A DNA stretch of 34,425 nt. Origin: SIG480 sp045636865 (GTDB lineage Bacteria > Bacillota > Clostridia > Oscillospirales > JAAYXM01). Under the pieces are notes generated by a model. It saw only the letters and a program-made list of their open reading frames with translations. It was not told where the DNA came from and did no database searches. This document shows, piece after piece, positions 1-7,207 of the stretch (positions are counted from its first letter, which is position 1; every line of letters starts with the position of its first letter). The translations under genes were made by a program, and so were the position numbers. The stretch lies in NCBI GenBank assembly GCA_045636865.1, contig JAZTYJ010000006.1, positions 1 through 34,425 on the forward strand, read 5' to 3'.

Positions 1-1390
1 CGGGAGCCTTTATCGGAACGCCTGCATCCATAAGAGCAAGGGTAGAACCACAGATTGAACCCTGTGAAGTTGAACCGTTGGAGCTGAGAACCTCGGAAAC
101 GAGGCGGATGCTGTACGGGAACTCTTCTTCGCTCGGGATAACCGGCTCAAGAGCACGTTCTGCAAGAGCACCGTGACCGATTTCACGACGGCCCGGTCCG
201 CGGCTCGGACGAGCTTCACCGACAGAGTATGACGGGAAGTTGTAGTGGTGGATATATCTCTTGAACTCTTCTTCGTAGATAGTGTCAAGCTTCTGCTGGT
301 CAGAAATTGTGCCGAGAGTTGCAACCGTGAGAACCTGAGTCTGACCTCTTGTGAACATACCGCTTCCGTGTGTTCTCGGTAAAATGCCGACTTCTGCTGC
401 AAGCGGACGGATTTCATCAAGAGCACGGCCGTCAACACGCTTGCCCTCGAGGAGCCACTGACGGACAACGATCTTCTGGAGCTTGTAGAGGCACTCGCCG
501 AGGAACTGCTCCATATCCGGATACTTTTCGATATACTCTTCAACAAGCTCGTCAGAAAGAGTCTTGAGGCGCTTGTCGCGGATTGTCTTGTCATCTGTAT
601 CCATGCACTCGCGGACGCGGTCAAGGATGTTTGCGCGAAGCTCCTCAAAGAGCTCGTCGTTAAATTCAACGTGGTCGTAGTCAAACTTCTCAAGTCCGAT
701 TTCAGCCTGAATGCCTGAAATGAACTCAACAACCTTCTTGATTTCCTCATGTGCTAGCATAATAGCATCGAACATAACATCTTCAGAAACCTGGTCTGCG
801 CCTGCTTCGATCATAACAACCTTTGCAGCCGTACCTGCAACCGTGAGGTTGAGAGCGCTCTTTTCGCGCTCTGCAGATGTCGGGTTTACGACGTAACTAC
901 CGTCAACATAGCCGATGCTTACGCCTGCGATAGGTCCATTCCACGGAATGTCTGAAATTGAGAGAGCAACCGATGTACCGACCATACCTGCGATTTCCGG
1001 CGCACAGTCGTTATCAACCGACAAAACTGTGATTGAAACCGCAACGTCGTTTCTGAGGTCCTTCGGGAAAAGCGGACGGATCGGTCTGTCGATAAGACGT
1101 GATGTGAGGATAGCGCGCTCACTCGGTCTGCCTTCGCGGCGCATAAAGCTGCCCGGAATGCGACCTACTGAGTAAAGACGCTCTTCAAAGTCAACTGCAA
1201 GCGGGAAGAAGTCGATACCTGCACGGGGCTTATCTGAAGCTGTTGCAGTAACGAGGACTACTGTTTCGCCGTAGCGGACGAGACATGAGCCGTTGGCAAG
1301 CCCTGCCATCTTACCTGTCTCGATAACGAGCGGTCTTCCGGCAAATTCTGTTTCGAATACTCTGTTCTTTAAGAATACCATTTCTTTCAT
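1..1390 (-). CDS. pnp: Polynucleotide phosphorylase (PNPase), 3' end beyond the window
   Basis: PNPase is a phosphorolytic 3'-5' exoribonuclease that degrades mRNA in the cytoplasm. About 463 residues are visible: the first RNase PH domain (start VFETEFAGRPLVIETGK), the helical linker, and most of the second RNase PH domain with the family motif GRREIGHGALAERAL. The KH and S1 RNA-binding domains lie off the left edge. The start ATG at 1390 (MKEMVF) follows GGAG with 9 bases of spacing; a second in-frame ATG lies three codons on. The gene is downstream of rpsO on the same strand, the classic bacterial order. Because the frame runs off the window, the open frame in this region that starts with an ATG is only an antisense-frame shadow. 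Identification is firm. Confidence 0.97.
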   Translation of the reverse strand, partial: MKEMVFLKNRVFETEFAGRPLVIETGKMAGLANGSCLVRYGETVVLVTATASDKPRAGIDFFPLAVDFEERLYSVGRIPGSFMRREGRPSERAILTSRLIDRPIRPLFPKDLRNDVAVSITVLSVDNDCAPEIAGMVGTSVALSISDIPWNGPIAGVSIGYVDGSYVVNPTSAEREKSALNLTVAGTAAKVVMIEAGADQVSEDVMFDAIMLAHEEIKKVVEFISGIQAEIGLEKFDYDHVEFNDELFEELRANILDRVRECMDTDDKTIRDKRLKTLSDELVEEYIEKYPDMEQFLGECLYKLQKIVVRQWLLEGKRVDGRALDEIRPLAAEVGILPRTHGSGMFTRGQTQVLTVATLGTISDQQKLDTIYEEEFKRYIHHYNFPSYSVGEARPSRGPGRREIGHGALAERALEPVIPSEEEFPYSIRLVSEVLSSNGSTSQGSICGSTLALMDAGVPIKAP

Positions 1391-1419
1391 TTTCTTTCGC
1401 TCCTTTTTAAATAAATTTC

Positions 1420-1492
1420 GGAGCTTTTCCGCTTTGGGTTTAGCACTTGCAGCCGCCGTCAAACTGTTTTGGCGAAAGCTCCAATTGCTAAA
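1420..1492 (-). promoter_or_regulatory. Structured pnp leader with two crossing inverted repeats
   Basis: Upstream of pnp, GGAGCTTT at 1420-1427 is complementary to AAAGCTCC at 1475-1482, and TTTAGCA at 1439-1445 is complementary to TGCTAAA at 1486-1492. The pairs cross, so they form either a pseudoknot or two alternative hairpins. PNPase autoregulates through its leader in other bacteria, so a regulatory role is plausible but inferred. Confidence 0.4.
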
Positions 1493-1527
1493 CAAAACCA
1501 TCAGCGAAAAAGCCTTTTAAGTTTTAT

Positions 1528-1553
1528 CCCCCGGACGGAGCTCCGTCCGGGGG
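1528..1553. repeat. Perfect GC-rich palindrome between rpsO and pnp
   Basis: The arms CCCCCGGACGGAG (1528-1540) and CTCCGTCCGGGGG (1541-1553) are perfectly complementary with no spacer. It lies 11 bases past the rpsO stop codon. On the rpsO strand it is not followed by a run of T, so it is not a clear intrinsic terminator. It may be a processing or stabilising hairpin in the rpsO-pnp transcript, or a leaky terminator. Confidence 0.6.
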
Positions 1554-1564
1554 ACCTTTTTAGA

Positions 1565-1831
1565 CTACTTACGGAGTCCGAGTTTTGCTACGATTGCGCG
1601 GTAGCGCTCAATGTCCTTCTTCTGAAGGTAATTGAGGAGACTGCGGCGACGACCAACCATCTTAAGAAGGCCGCGGCGTGAGTGGTTGTCCTTGTGGTGT
1701 ACCTTGAGGTGTTCTGTGAGCTCTGCAATGCGCTCTGTAAGAACAGCGATCTGTACCTCAGGAGAACCTGTGTCAGTCTCGTGGAGACGGTTATTTGCGA
1801 TAACCTCTGTCTTCTTTTCCTTGAGAATCAT
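1565..1831 (-). CDS. rpsO: 30S ribosomal protein S15
   Basis: S15 binds 16S rRNA at a three-way junction early in small-subunit assembly. The 88-residue product matches the usual length of 88-89. It shows the S15 signature: HETDTGSPEVQIAVLTERI near residues 17-35, then HLKVHHKDNHSRRGLL and the RRRSLLNYL segment. I chose ATG at 1831 (MILKEKK) because AAAGGTG lies just upstream; the frame stays open a further 21 codons, but that part is leader sequence. The gene has its own promoter and a structured leader, and pnp follows on the same strand. Confidence 0.97.
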   Translation of the reverse strand: MILKEKKTEVIANNRLHETDTGSPEVQIAVLTERIAELTEHLKVHHKDNHSRRGLLKMVGRRRSLLNYLQKKDIERYRAIVAKLGLRK

Positions 1832-1870
1832 TTTTTTCACCTTTCTTTCTTTATTTCCTGCTTCGAAGTA

Positions 1871-1912
1871 TTCGGTGGGTGAACTCCCCGTCATACGGGC
1901 GTTATATCCGAA
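1871..1912 (-). promoter_or_regulatory. Probable S15 autoregulatory leader RNA
   Basis: In the rpsO 5' leader, TTCGG (1871-1875) and CCGAA (1908-1912) can close a structure holding a CCCGT/ACGGG hairpin (1887-1891 with 1895-1899) and a competing GGG/CCC pairing. rpsO mRNAs in many bacteria carry S15-binding leaders. The fold is seen in the sequence; the S15 role is inferred from position. Confidence 0.45.
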
Positions 1913-1968
1913 AACTGCGAGGCGGTATCATCGGTAATGAGCAAAAACCACATTCCGACACGATAAAT

Positions 1969-1997
1969 ATTTTAACATACCTTTTTCAAAAAGTAAA
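1969..1997 (-). promoter_or_regulatory. Promoter for rpsO
   Basis: Read on the minus strand, TTTACT (1992-1997) and TAAAAT (1969-1974) are separated by 17 bases, a good housekeeping sigma spacing. It would give a leader of roughly 130 bases before the rpsO start. Confidence 0.6.
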
Positions 1998-2045
1998 TAC
2001 CTTTTTATTTTTTTATCATTTTTAACAAATATGCTCAAAAATTTT

Positions 2046-2074
2046 TTGCCTTTGTATATCAAATATGATATAAT
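2046..2074 (+). promoter_or_regulatory. Promoter for the SLOG-family gene
   Basis: TTGCCT (2046-2051) and TATAAT (2069-2074) are separated by 17 bases. Transcription from here would start shortly before the GAGG ribosome binding site of the gene at 2103. Confidence 0.6.
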
Positions 2075-2102
2075 ATCATTATATCGTTGTGAGGTTTCTC
2101 TT

Positions 2103-2582
2103 ATGGAAGATAAGGTTTGCTCGTTTTCCGGGCACAGACAAATTTCAAAATCACATACGGAAACTCTTCCGATTCTTCTCTCGGATACGGTTGACACTCT
2201 CATCGGCTCCGGGGTTAAAACCTTTCAGAGCGGCGGTGCGCTCGGATTCGACCTTCTCGCGGCAGGGCTTGTTCTTGCAAAGCGCGCAAAGAACCCCGAC
2301 ATCCGCCTTAAGATGATTCTTCCCTGCCGCGATCAGGCGGCACGGTGGCCGAAAAAGTTTCAGCGCGCGTATGAAAACATCATCTCGTCGGCTGACGAGG
2401 TTTTATACCTTGGAGAGACCTATGATCAATTTTGTATGCAACGCCGAAACCGGCATCTTGTTGACTCTGCCGATATCCTGCTGTGTTATCTCACGCGCTC
2501 TTTCGGCGGCACAATGAGCACCGTTAATTATGCATATGACAAAGAACTCCAGATAATAAACCTCGCGACACTCTTAAACTAA
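2103..2582 (+). CDS. SLOG-family (DUF1273/YpsA-like) protein
   Basis: A 159-residue protein of the SLOG Rossmann-like superfamily, closest to the DUF1273/YpsA group. Visible motifs are the N-terminal CSFSGHR, the glycine-rich FQSGGALGFDLLAA around residues 41-54, and the late VDSADILLCYLTRSFGGT segment, which fit a nucleotide-binding fold. I chose ATG at 2103, after GAGG; the frame is open further upstream, but translation from there would begin inside the promoter. Members of this family are proposed to bind nucleotide-like ligands, and YpsA affects cell division in Bacillus, but no reaction can be assigned here. It precedes nnrD by 18 bases and is probably cotranscribed with it. Confidence 0.8.
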   Translation: MEDKVCSFSGHRQISKSHTETLPILLSDTVDTLIGSGVKTFQSGGALGFDLLAAGLVLAKRAKNPDIRLKMILPCRDQAARWPKKFQRAYENIISSADEVLYLGETYDQFCMQRRNRHLVDSADILLCYLTRSFGGTMSTVNYAYDKELQIINLATLLN

Positions 2583-2600
2583 GCCTTAAGGGGTGATTTT

Positions 2601-3410
2601 TTGAAGGAAATCACACGTTCTGATATATCTCTTCCAAAAAGAAACGAAGATGCTCACAAGGGCGATTTCGGCCGAGTTCTTCTCATTTGCGGAAGCAGGA
2701 AATATACAGGTGCCGCATTCTTTGCGGCGCAGGCGGCGGTAAATACGGGCAGCGGTCTTGTTTTTCTCTCGCTTCCCTCCTCCATCCGCCCCATTCTTTC
2801 TGCAAAGCTCAACGAACCGATTCTCGTTTCACGAAGAGATCACGGGCAAAAGTTTGATGCAACGCTTCTCGGTTGCGGAATCGGTCTTTTGCGCGCATCA
2901 AAAAAGCTCCTTTTCCGCGAGCTTTCAAAGAGCACATCCCCTTTGGTTCTTGATGCCGATGCAATCACGCTTCTTGCGAAGCACAAGATAGATTTAAAAT
3001 ATGCAAAGCGCGAGATTATTCTCACTCCTCACGAAGGCGAATTCTTAAGACTTTGCCCGGATTTTGAAAGCACAAGGCGCGAGGAATTTGCGCTCCGTTT
3101 TGCAACGGAGAACAAATGCACGCTCGTTCTTAAAGGGCACCGCACAATTACCGCAACGAAAACAGGCGGGCTTTTTGTCAATACAACGGGAAATCCCGGT
3201 ATGGCAAAGGGCGGCAGCGGTGATGTCCTTTCCGGAATCATAACCTCACTTATCGGTCAGGGCATACATCCCCACACCGCCGCATATACTGGAGTATGGC
3301 TGCACGGCAGAGCAGGCGACATCGCCGCAGAAAAGTTTGGTGAATACGGAATGACTCCCACCGATATGCTGTGCACCTTAAAATCCGCTATGTGCGAGGT
3401 GCAGAAATAA
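2601..3410 (+). CDS. nnrD: ADP-dependent (S)-NAD(P)H-hydrate dehydratase
   Basis: NnrD repairs damaged NADHX and NADPHX back to NADH and NADPH using ADP or ATP. The 269-residue protein is the carbohydrate-kinase-like (CARKD) domain: GDFGRVLLICGSRKYTGAA at residues 22-40, LDADAITLL, LTPHEGEF, and the signature NPGMAKGGSGDVLSGII. The NnrE epimerase half found in many fused homologues is absent, so this is a stand-alone dehydratase. The start is TTG at 2601, supported by AAGGGGTG 7 bases upstream. The next gene begins one base after its stop. The nnrD / lipoprotein / alr / mazF order resembles the acpS-ydcC-alr-ndoA neighbourhood of Bacillus. Confidence 0.92.
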   Translation: MKEITRSDISLPKRNEDAHKGDFGRVLLICGSRKYTGAAFFAAQAAVNTGSGLVFLSLPSSIRPILSAKLNEPILVSRRDHGQKFDATLLGCGIGLLRASKKLLFRELSKSTSPLVLDADAITLLAKHKIDLKYAKREIILTPHEGEFLRLCPDFESTRREEFALRFATENKCTLVLKGHRTITATKTGGLFVNTTGNPGMAKGGSGDVLSGIITSLIGQGIHPHTAAYTGVWLHGRAGDIAAEKFGEYGMTPTDMLCTLKSAMCEVQK

Positions 3411-3411
3411 A

Positions 3412-3984
3412 ATGAAATTTTCGCGGCTTATCTTTTTTCTCCCCCTGATTTTTCTCCTTGTCTCCTGCTCGGAGAGTTTTGATGAAAAAGACGCTCTCAC
3501 GGAAGAATTAAAAGCCGTTACTCACGCAAGCTATGTTGTTAAAACCGAAGTCTCCTTTCCCGAAAAGGAAGCTTCATTTACCGTAAGCTATTCCCACTCT
3601 CCCGAGGTTGACCGCGCATCCGTCATAACCCCCCGGGAAATCGCCGGTGTTTCCTACACCATTTCAGGAGAAGACGCATCCCTTGAGTTTGACGGCGCAC
3701 GTCTTTCGCTCGGAAAGCTACCGACTGACAGTTTATCCCCTTTTTCCGCGGTACATACTCTTCTTGATGTATGGAAAACGTGTGATTTTGAGGAAACCTC
3801 ACCCACCACGATATTCGGTAAACGCGCAATTCTCGCCATAAGCCGCGAGGATAAAGACAATTTTCAATACGAATACCGCACGTGGTTTTCAAAGGATGAA
3901 TACCTCCCTCTCTACGCCGAAATTTTTTCAGACGGAGAGCGCATAATAAAATGTGAATTTGAAAGGTCTGAACACAACAAATGA
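3412..3984 (+). CDS. Putative lipoprotein, in the position of YdcC
   Basis: A 190-residue exported protein. The first 18 residues form a hydrophobic signal ending in the lipobox LVSC, so Cys19 is the expected lipid-modified residue. The rest is soluble, beta-rich in appearance, with no motif I recognise. It starts one base after nnrD and overlaps alr by four bases (ATGA), so translation is likely coupled. In Bacillus the gene before alr encodes YdcC, a LolA-like lipoprotein; this protein may be a distant positional counterpart, but sequence alone does not prove it. Its substrate is unknown. Confidence 0.75.
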   Translation: MKFSRLIFFLPLIFLLVSCSESFDEKDALTEELKAVTHASYVVKTEVSFPEKEASFTVSYSHSPEVDRASVITPREIAGVSYTISGEDASLEFDGARLSLGKLPTDSLSPFSAVHTLLDVWKTCDFEETSPTTIFGKRAILAISREDKDNFQYEYRTWFSKDEYLPLYAEIFSDGERIIKCEFERSEHNK

Positions 3985-5117
3985 TGAAGGTTTTAAACAG
4001 AACCGAGGCATCGGTAAATCTTTCCGCACTCAAACACAACTTCAACGAAATAAAGAGAATCACCTCCGATGCAGACATCATCGCCGTCATAAAGGCAAAC
4101 GCCTACGGCCACGGTGCCTGTGAGGTTGCACATCTTTTCGAGGGGCTTGGTGCATCAATTCTTGCCGTTGCCTGTCTCGACGAGGCTCTCGAGCTTCGCG
4201 TTGGCGGCATCAAGATGCCGATTATGATTCTCGGCATTACTCCCATCCACCTCGCAGGACTCCTTGCCGACAACAACATCATCCAGTCCGTTTCAAACCT
4301 TGAGTATGCAGCCGACCTTTCATCAATGGCGGAGAAAATGAACAAAAACATAACCATACATATCCAGTTTGATACAGGCATGTCGCGTCTCGGAATCTAC
4401 TGCCATCGCGGATATGAGCTTTCTGCGGCAGACGAAGCAGAAAAGATCACAAATCTTAAGAACCTCACGGTTGACGGTGTTTTCACTCACTTTGCAGAGG
4501 CAGAAAATCCCGACACTTCATTTACCGATGAGCAATTTGAAAGCTTTGTTGAGGTATGCGATATTTTGAGATCGCGAGGAAAAATGTTCAGATTTTGCCA
4601 TTGCGCAAACAGCGCGGCTGTGGTAAACTATAAGAGAGCTCATATCGGTTGTGTAAGACCCGGTCTTCTTCTTTACGGATATTCTCCCGCACCCGATACG
4701 ACGTGTGACATTTCACTTATCCCCGCGATGACGTTCAAAAGCCTTATCGCCGATGTCAGAACGATTCTGAAGGGCGACTCTGTGAGCTATAACAGAAAAT
4801 TCGTTGCTGACCGCGATATGAAAATCGCCGTTGTTTCGTGTGGGTATGCCGACGGTCTTTCGCGCCATCTTTCAAATCACGGCACGGTGCTCATATGCGG
4901 ACGGCACGCACCGATTCTCGGAAACATCTGCATGGACCTTCTTCTTGCAGACGTCACCGATATCCCTGACGTAAAGCCGTTTGATGAGGCGGTTGTTTTC
5001 GGGCAGCAGAATCACGAGATTCTCCTCGCAAGCGAAATTGCCGACCTTTCGGATACGATTCCATATGAGGTTCTCACCTCCGTCTCCAAGCGAGTTCTCC
5101 GAACATATCAGAAATAA
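3981..5117 (+). CDS. alr: Alanine racemase
   Basis: Alanine racemase interconverts L- and D-alanine with pyridoxal phosphate and supplies D-alanine for peptidoglycan. The 378-residue protein has the PLP-binding lysine Lys38 in AVIKANAYGHGA and the second catalytic base Tyr270 in VSYNRKF. Further family segments are DTGMSRLGI, ANSAAVVN, RPGLLLYG, CGYADGLSR and GNICMDLLLADVT. The N-terminal TIM barrel and C-terminal beta domain are both complete. ATGATG at 3981 overlaps the lipoprotein stop; the ribosome binding site is weak (AAAGG, distant), consistent with translational coupling. Identification is firm. Confidence 0.97.
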   Translation: MMKVLNRTEASVNLSALKHNFNEIKRITSDADIIAVIKANAYGHGACEVAHLFEGLGASILAVACLDEALELRVGGIKMPIMILGITPIHLAGLLADNNIIQSVSNLEYAADLSSMAEKMNKNITIHIQFDTGMSRLGIYCHRGYELSAADEAEKITNLKNLTVDGVFTHFAEAENPDTSFTDEQFESFVEVCDILRSRGKMFRFCHCANSAAVVNYKRAHIGCVRPGLLLYGYSPAPDTTCDISLIPAMTFKSLIADVRTILKGDSVSYNRKFVADRDMKIAVVSCGYADGLSRHLSNHGTVLICGRHAPILGNICMDLLLADVTDIPDVKPFDEAVVFGQQNHEILLASEIADLSDTIPYEVLTSVSKRVLRTYQK

Positions 5118-5134
5118 ACAGCATATTATGTCTC

Positions 5135-5164
5135 GGAGGACAAATGAGAAATTTTTGAAATTTC
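5135..5164 (+). other. Ribosome binding site, four-codon ORF and small palindrome before mazF
   Basis: GGAGG (5135-5139) is followed four bases later by ATG AGA AAT TTT TGA (5144-5158). GAAATTT and AAATTTC (5148-5164, 3-base spacer) form an inverted repeat over it. The space between alr and mazF normally holds mazE; only this remnant-like signal is present. It may be a vestige or a regulatory leader. Confidence 0.35.
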
Positions 5165-5248
5165 AAAAGTGCTGATTAAAATATGCACGCTCGTGGAAAA
5201 ATATAGTTGTCGAAGCATTTCGGCTACTACATTCCTGCGGAGCGTGAA

Positions 5249-5611
5249 TTGAAAGTGAATTACAGTATAAAGCGCGGAGATATCTACTATGCCGACTTAA
5301 GTCCCGTCGTCGGCAGCGAGCAGGGCGGTATGCGCCCCGTGCTCATAATCCAGAATGATGTTGGAAACCGCCACAGCCCGACTGTCATCGCTGCGGCAAT
5401 AACATCTCAGATAAACAAGGCAAAGCTTCCCACTCACATTGAGCTCGGAGGCAGAAATTTCGGACTGGCAAAAGACTCTGTCGTTTTGCTTGAACAGGTC
5501 CGCACCATCGACAAAACACGGCTTAAAGAAAAAATGGGTCGCCTTGACGACTCTCTTATGCACCGGGTTGACGATGCGATTGCCGTCAGCTTTGGTCTTT
5601 CAGGAAACTGA
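5249..5611 (+). CDS. mazF: MazF/PemK-type endoribonuclease toxin
   Basis: MazF toxins cleave single-stranded mRNA at short motifs. The 120-residue protein carries the family hallmarks KRGDIYYADLSPVVGSEQGG, RPVLIIQND and SPTVIAAAITSQ. Arg29 and Thr52 sit where the catalytic Arg25 and Thr48 lie in Bacillus EndoA. I chose TTG at 5249 because GGAG ends 6 bases before it; the frame is open to 5207 without a ribosome binding site. GTG at 5255 is the other option. It follows alr, as in Bacillus, but no MazE/EndoAI ribbon-helix-helix antitoxin gene lies between them, so it is an orphan copy or is paired with an antitoxin elsewhere. Confidence 0.93.
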   Translation: MKVNYSIKRGDIYYADLSPVVGSEQGGMRPVLIIQNDVGNRHSPTVIAAAITSQINKAKLPTHIELGGRNFGLAKDSVVLLEQVRTIDKTRLKEKMGRLDDSLMHRVDDAIAVSFGLSGN

Positions 5612-5645
5612 TTACAGAAGACAAAATATTCGGAGGTATATCAAA

Positions 5646-6269
5646 ATGAAACAAAAGAAATGGAAAGCTATAACATCTGTGGTTCTTCTCGTATCACTCG
5701 TTGTGGTCGGCGCACTTGCCATTGCCGCCGAATATGGAACTTCTGATGACCCGCTGGTCAGCTTAAGTTACATAAACAACGTTCTTGCTCCGGAAATTTC
5801 GGAAAAGGTTGACGAGATAATTGCAGAAAAGACACAGTCTCTCGGCTCTGACCTCGATGCGAAAATCAATTCAATCTCAAGTGAAATTGAAGACAAGATT
5901 TCACAGTATACTTCAAAAAGTGCAGATGAGCTTTTAACAGATGCATTCGTTAATGACGTTGCCGAAAAGGTTGCAGAAAAAGTCGGCGCACAGTCGTCAG
6001 CTTCTCCGTCAACCTTTGCTCTTGTAAAGCTCAAGTCAGGTCAGACAATCACCGCAAAGGTCGGATGCGAGGCGCTTCTTCGCCTCGGCACTGCATCCTG
6101 TGTTTCATCGGGAACACCCGGTCTTATTGATATGACAACGGGTGCTGACCTTGCCGGCGGAAAGCCGCTTGAGAAAAACCATCTCTACCTCTGCACCGTT
6201 GACGGACGCGGAATCAAGGCAACAAGCGATGCCACACTCCTTGTTCGCGGACCGTATACAATTTCTTAA
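5646..6269 (+). CDS. Exported protein with coiled-coil region, unknown function
   Basis: A 207-residue protein. Residues 7-29 form a signal peptide or membrane anchor (ITSVVLLVSLVVVGALAIAA). Residues about 50-115 are rich in charged heptads (EKVDEIIAEK, DLDAKINSISSEIEDKI, VAEKVAEKV) that suggest a coiled coil. The C-terminal part is a compact beta-rich domain starting at FALVKLKSGQTI and ending at LLVRGPYTIS. GGAGG lies 7-8 bases before the ATG. An intrinsic terminator follows. I recognise a common uncharacterised Firmicute type but no function. It is 34 bases after mazF and may be in the same transcript. Confidence 0.75.
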   Translation: MKQKKWKAITSVVLLVSLVVVGALAIAAEYGTSDDPLVSLSYINNVLAPEISEKVDEIIAEKTQSLGSDLDAKINSISSEIEDKISQYTSKSADELLTDAFVNDVAEKVAEKVGAQSSASPSTFALVKLKSGQTITAKVGCEALLRLGTASCVSSGTPGLIDMTTGADLAGGKPLEKNHLYLCTVDGRGIKATSDATLLVRGPYTIS

Positions 6270-6280
6270 TTACGAACGCA

Positions 6281-6317
6281 AAAACTGCTGCAATGAGCAT
6301 TGCAGCAGTTTTTTTAT
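6281..6317 (+). terminator. Intrinsic terminator
   Basis: AAAACTGCTGCAATG (6281-6295) pairs with CATTGCAGCAGTTTT (from 6298) across a two-base loop and is followed by a T run. It closes the transcript ending with the exported coiled-coil protein. Confidence 0.85.
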
Positions 6318-6336
6318 ATTTCCGTGAGGTGATTTT

Positions 6337-6885
6337 ATGCAAAAAACACTTCCTCTTTATCTCGGGCCGTCCGTTATCGGCTCCGTTGTCATTGAGGAAA
6401 ACGACGGACATCTGACTCTTCTTGCAAAAACTTATGCGTGCCTTAGCGGAATTTGCAGAGCATATGTAAAAAGTGCGCGCACAAGCCTTCTCATCGGAGT
6501 GCTTGCACCTGACGGCTCTGCTTTTTCATCAAGGCGTCATTTTTCAAAGTCCGCGCTTTCAGGCATCGGCATTTCTTTTGACGAAATTTCATACGCCTAT
6601 GCAATATGCAAGGAATATGCCGAAGAGCCTGATGGAAAGGCTTCTTTCACCTCTGAAATCCTTGAGAAAAACAAAGTTGCACTCGCGCTTTCAAAGAGCA
6701 CGGGAGCAAGGCTTTCAAAAACAGAGTCCGGTATCGAAATCGCCGTGCCTCTATTTTCAAAACTTCCGTTCCCGAGACCTGATGTTATGTGCATTATGAC
6801 ACCAAAAAGAATCAACGGAGAGCTTTTTGCCGTCATCTCCGTCTCTCCCGACGGAAAATTCATCCCGCTATCGCGTCATACATAG
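6337..6885 (+). CDS. Hypothetical cytoplasmic protein
   Basis: A 182-residue protein with no signal peptide, membrane span or metal motif visible. It starts MQKTLPLYLGPSVIGSVVI and has a plausible start at 6337 with GAGGTG 7 bases upstream. The sequence is compositionally normal and uses codons like its neighbours, so it is likely a real gene, but I do not recognise a family. It sits after a strong terminator and its 3' end overlaps the convergent NusG-II-like gene by 26 bases, with no terminator in between. Confidence 0.65.
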   Translation: MQKTLPLYLGPSVIGSVVIEENDGHLTLLAKTYACLSGICRAYVKSARTSLLIGVLAPDGSAFSSRRHFSKSALSGIGISFDEISYAYAICKEYAEEPDGKASFTSEILEKNKVALALSKSTGARLSKTESGIEIAVPLFSKLPFPRPDVMCIMTPKRINGELFAVISVSPDGKFIPLSRHT

Positions 6886-7207
6886 ACTCGCCGACAACCG
6901 AAACCTCCACTCTGTTAGGAACGCAGACGATAACCTCGCCGGATTTTGATATTTCTCCCGTCTTTTCGCAGACCTTGTCAGGGCAGGTCGACGAAATGAC
7001 CGACACCTTTCCGTTTAAAACCCTGACCGTACACCCCGAAACCGAAATCTCGGCATCCTTTTCAAGCGGCAGGATATATTCGACCCTTCCGTCCTTTTTC
7101 ACCTCTGCCGCGTTTCCGTCTGATGAAGAAATCGTCACTGAAAAAAGAGCTGTTGCAAGGATGATAACTGCGCATGCGGCAAGAAAATCACCTTTTCGCA
7201 ATTTCAT
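6860..7207 (-). CDS. NusG domain II-like membrane-anchored protein
   Basis: A 115-residue protein of the extracytoplasmic NusG-II-like family. It has one N-terminal membrane segment (FLAACAVIILATALFSVTI) and then a small beta domain with VEYILPLEKDAEISVSG and the two-cysteine motif STCPDKVCEKTG. The family is often found beside apbE and rnf genes in Firmicutes, but its molecular role is unknown to me. ATG at 7207 has AAGGGG 7 bases upstream; the ATG at 7213 is too close to it. The start lies inside the end of apbE (20-base overlap), so the two are cotranscribed and coupled. Confidence 0.85.
   Translation of the reverse strand: MKLRKGDFLAACAVIILATALFSVTISSSDGNAAEVKKDGRVEYILPLEKDAEISVSGCTVRVLNGKVSVISSTCPDKVCEKTGEISKSGEVIVCVPNRVEVSVVGESMYDAIAG

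Noticed and set aside
10..750. Long minus-strand open frame with Ser/Arg/Leu-rich product
   Set aside because: It is a wrong-frame shadow of pnp, which runs off the window; the true frame gives clear PNPase motifs.
1528..1553. Strong intrinsic terminator after rpsO
   Set aside because: The stem is perfect but lacks a T run on the rpsO strand, so it is listed as a palindrome instead.
5111..5175. A short MazE-like antitoxin between alr and mazF
   Set aside because: Only 4- and 15-codon frames exist there; neither resembles a ribbon-helix-helix or AbrB antitoxin.
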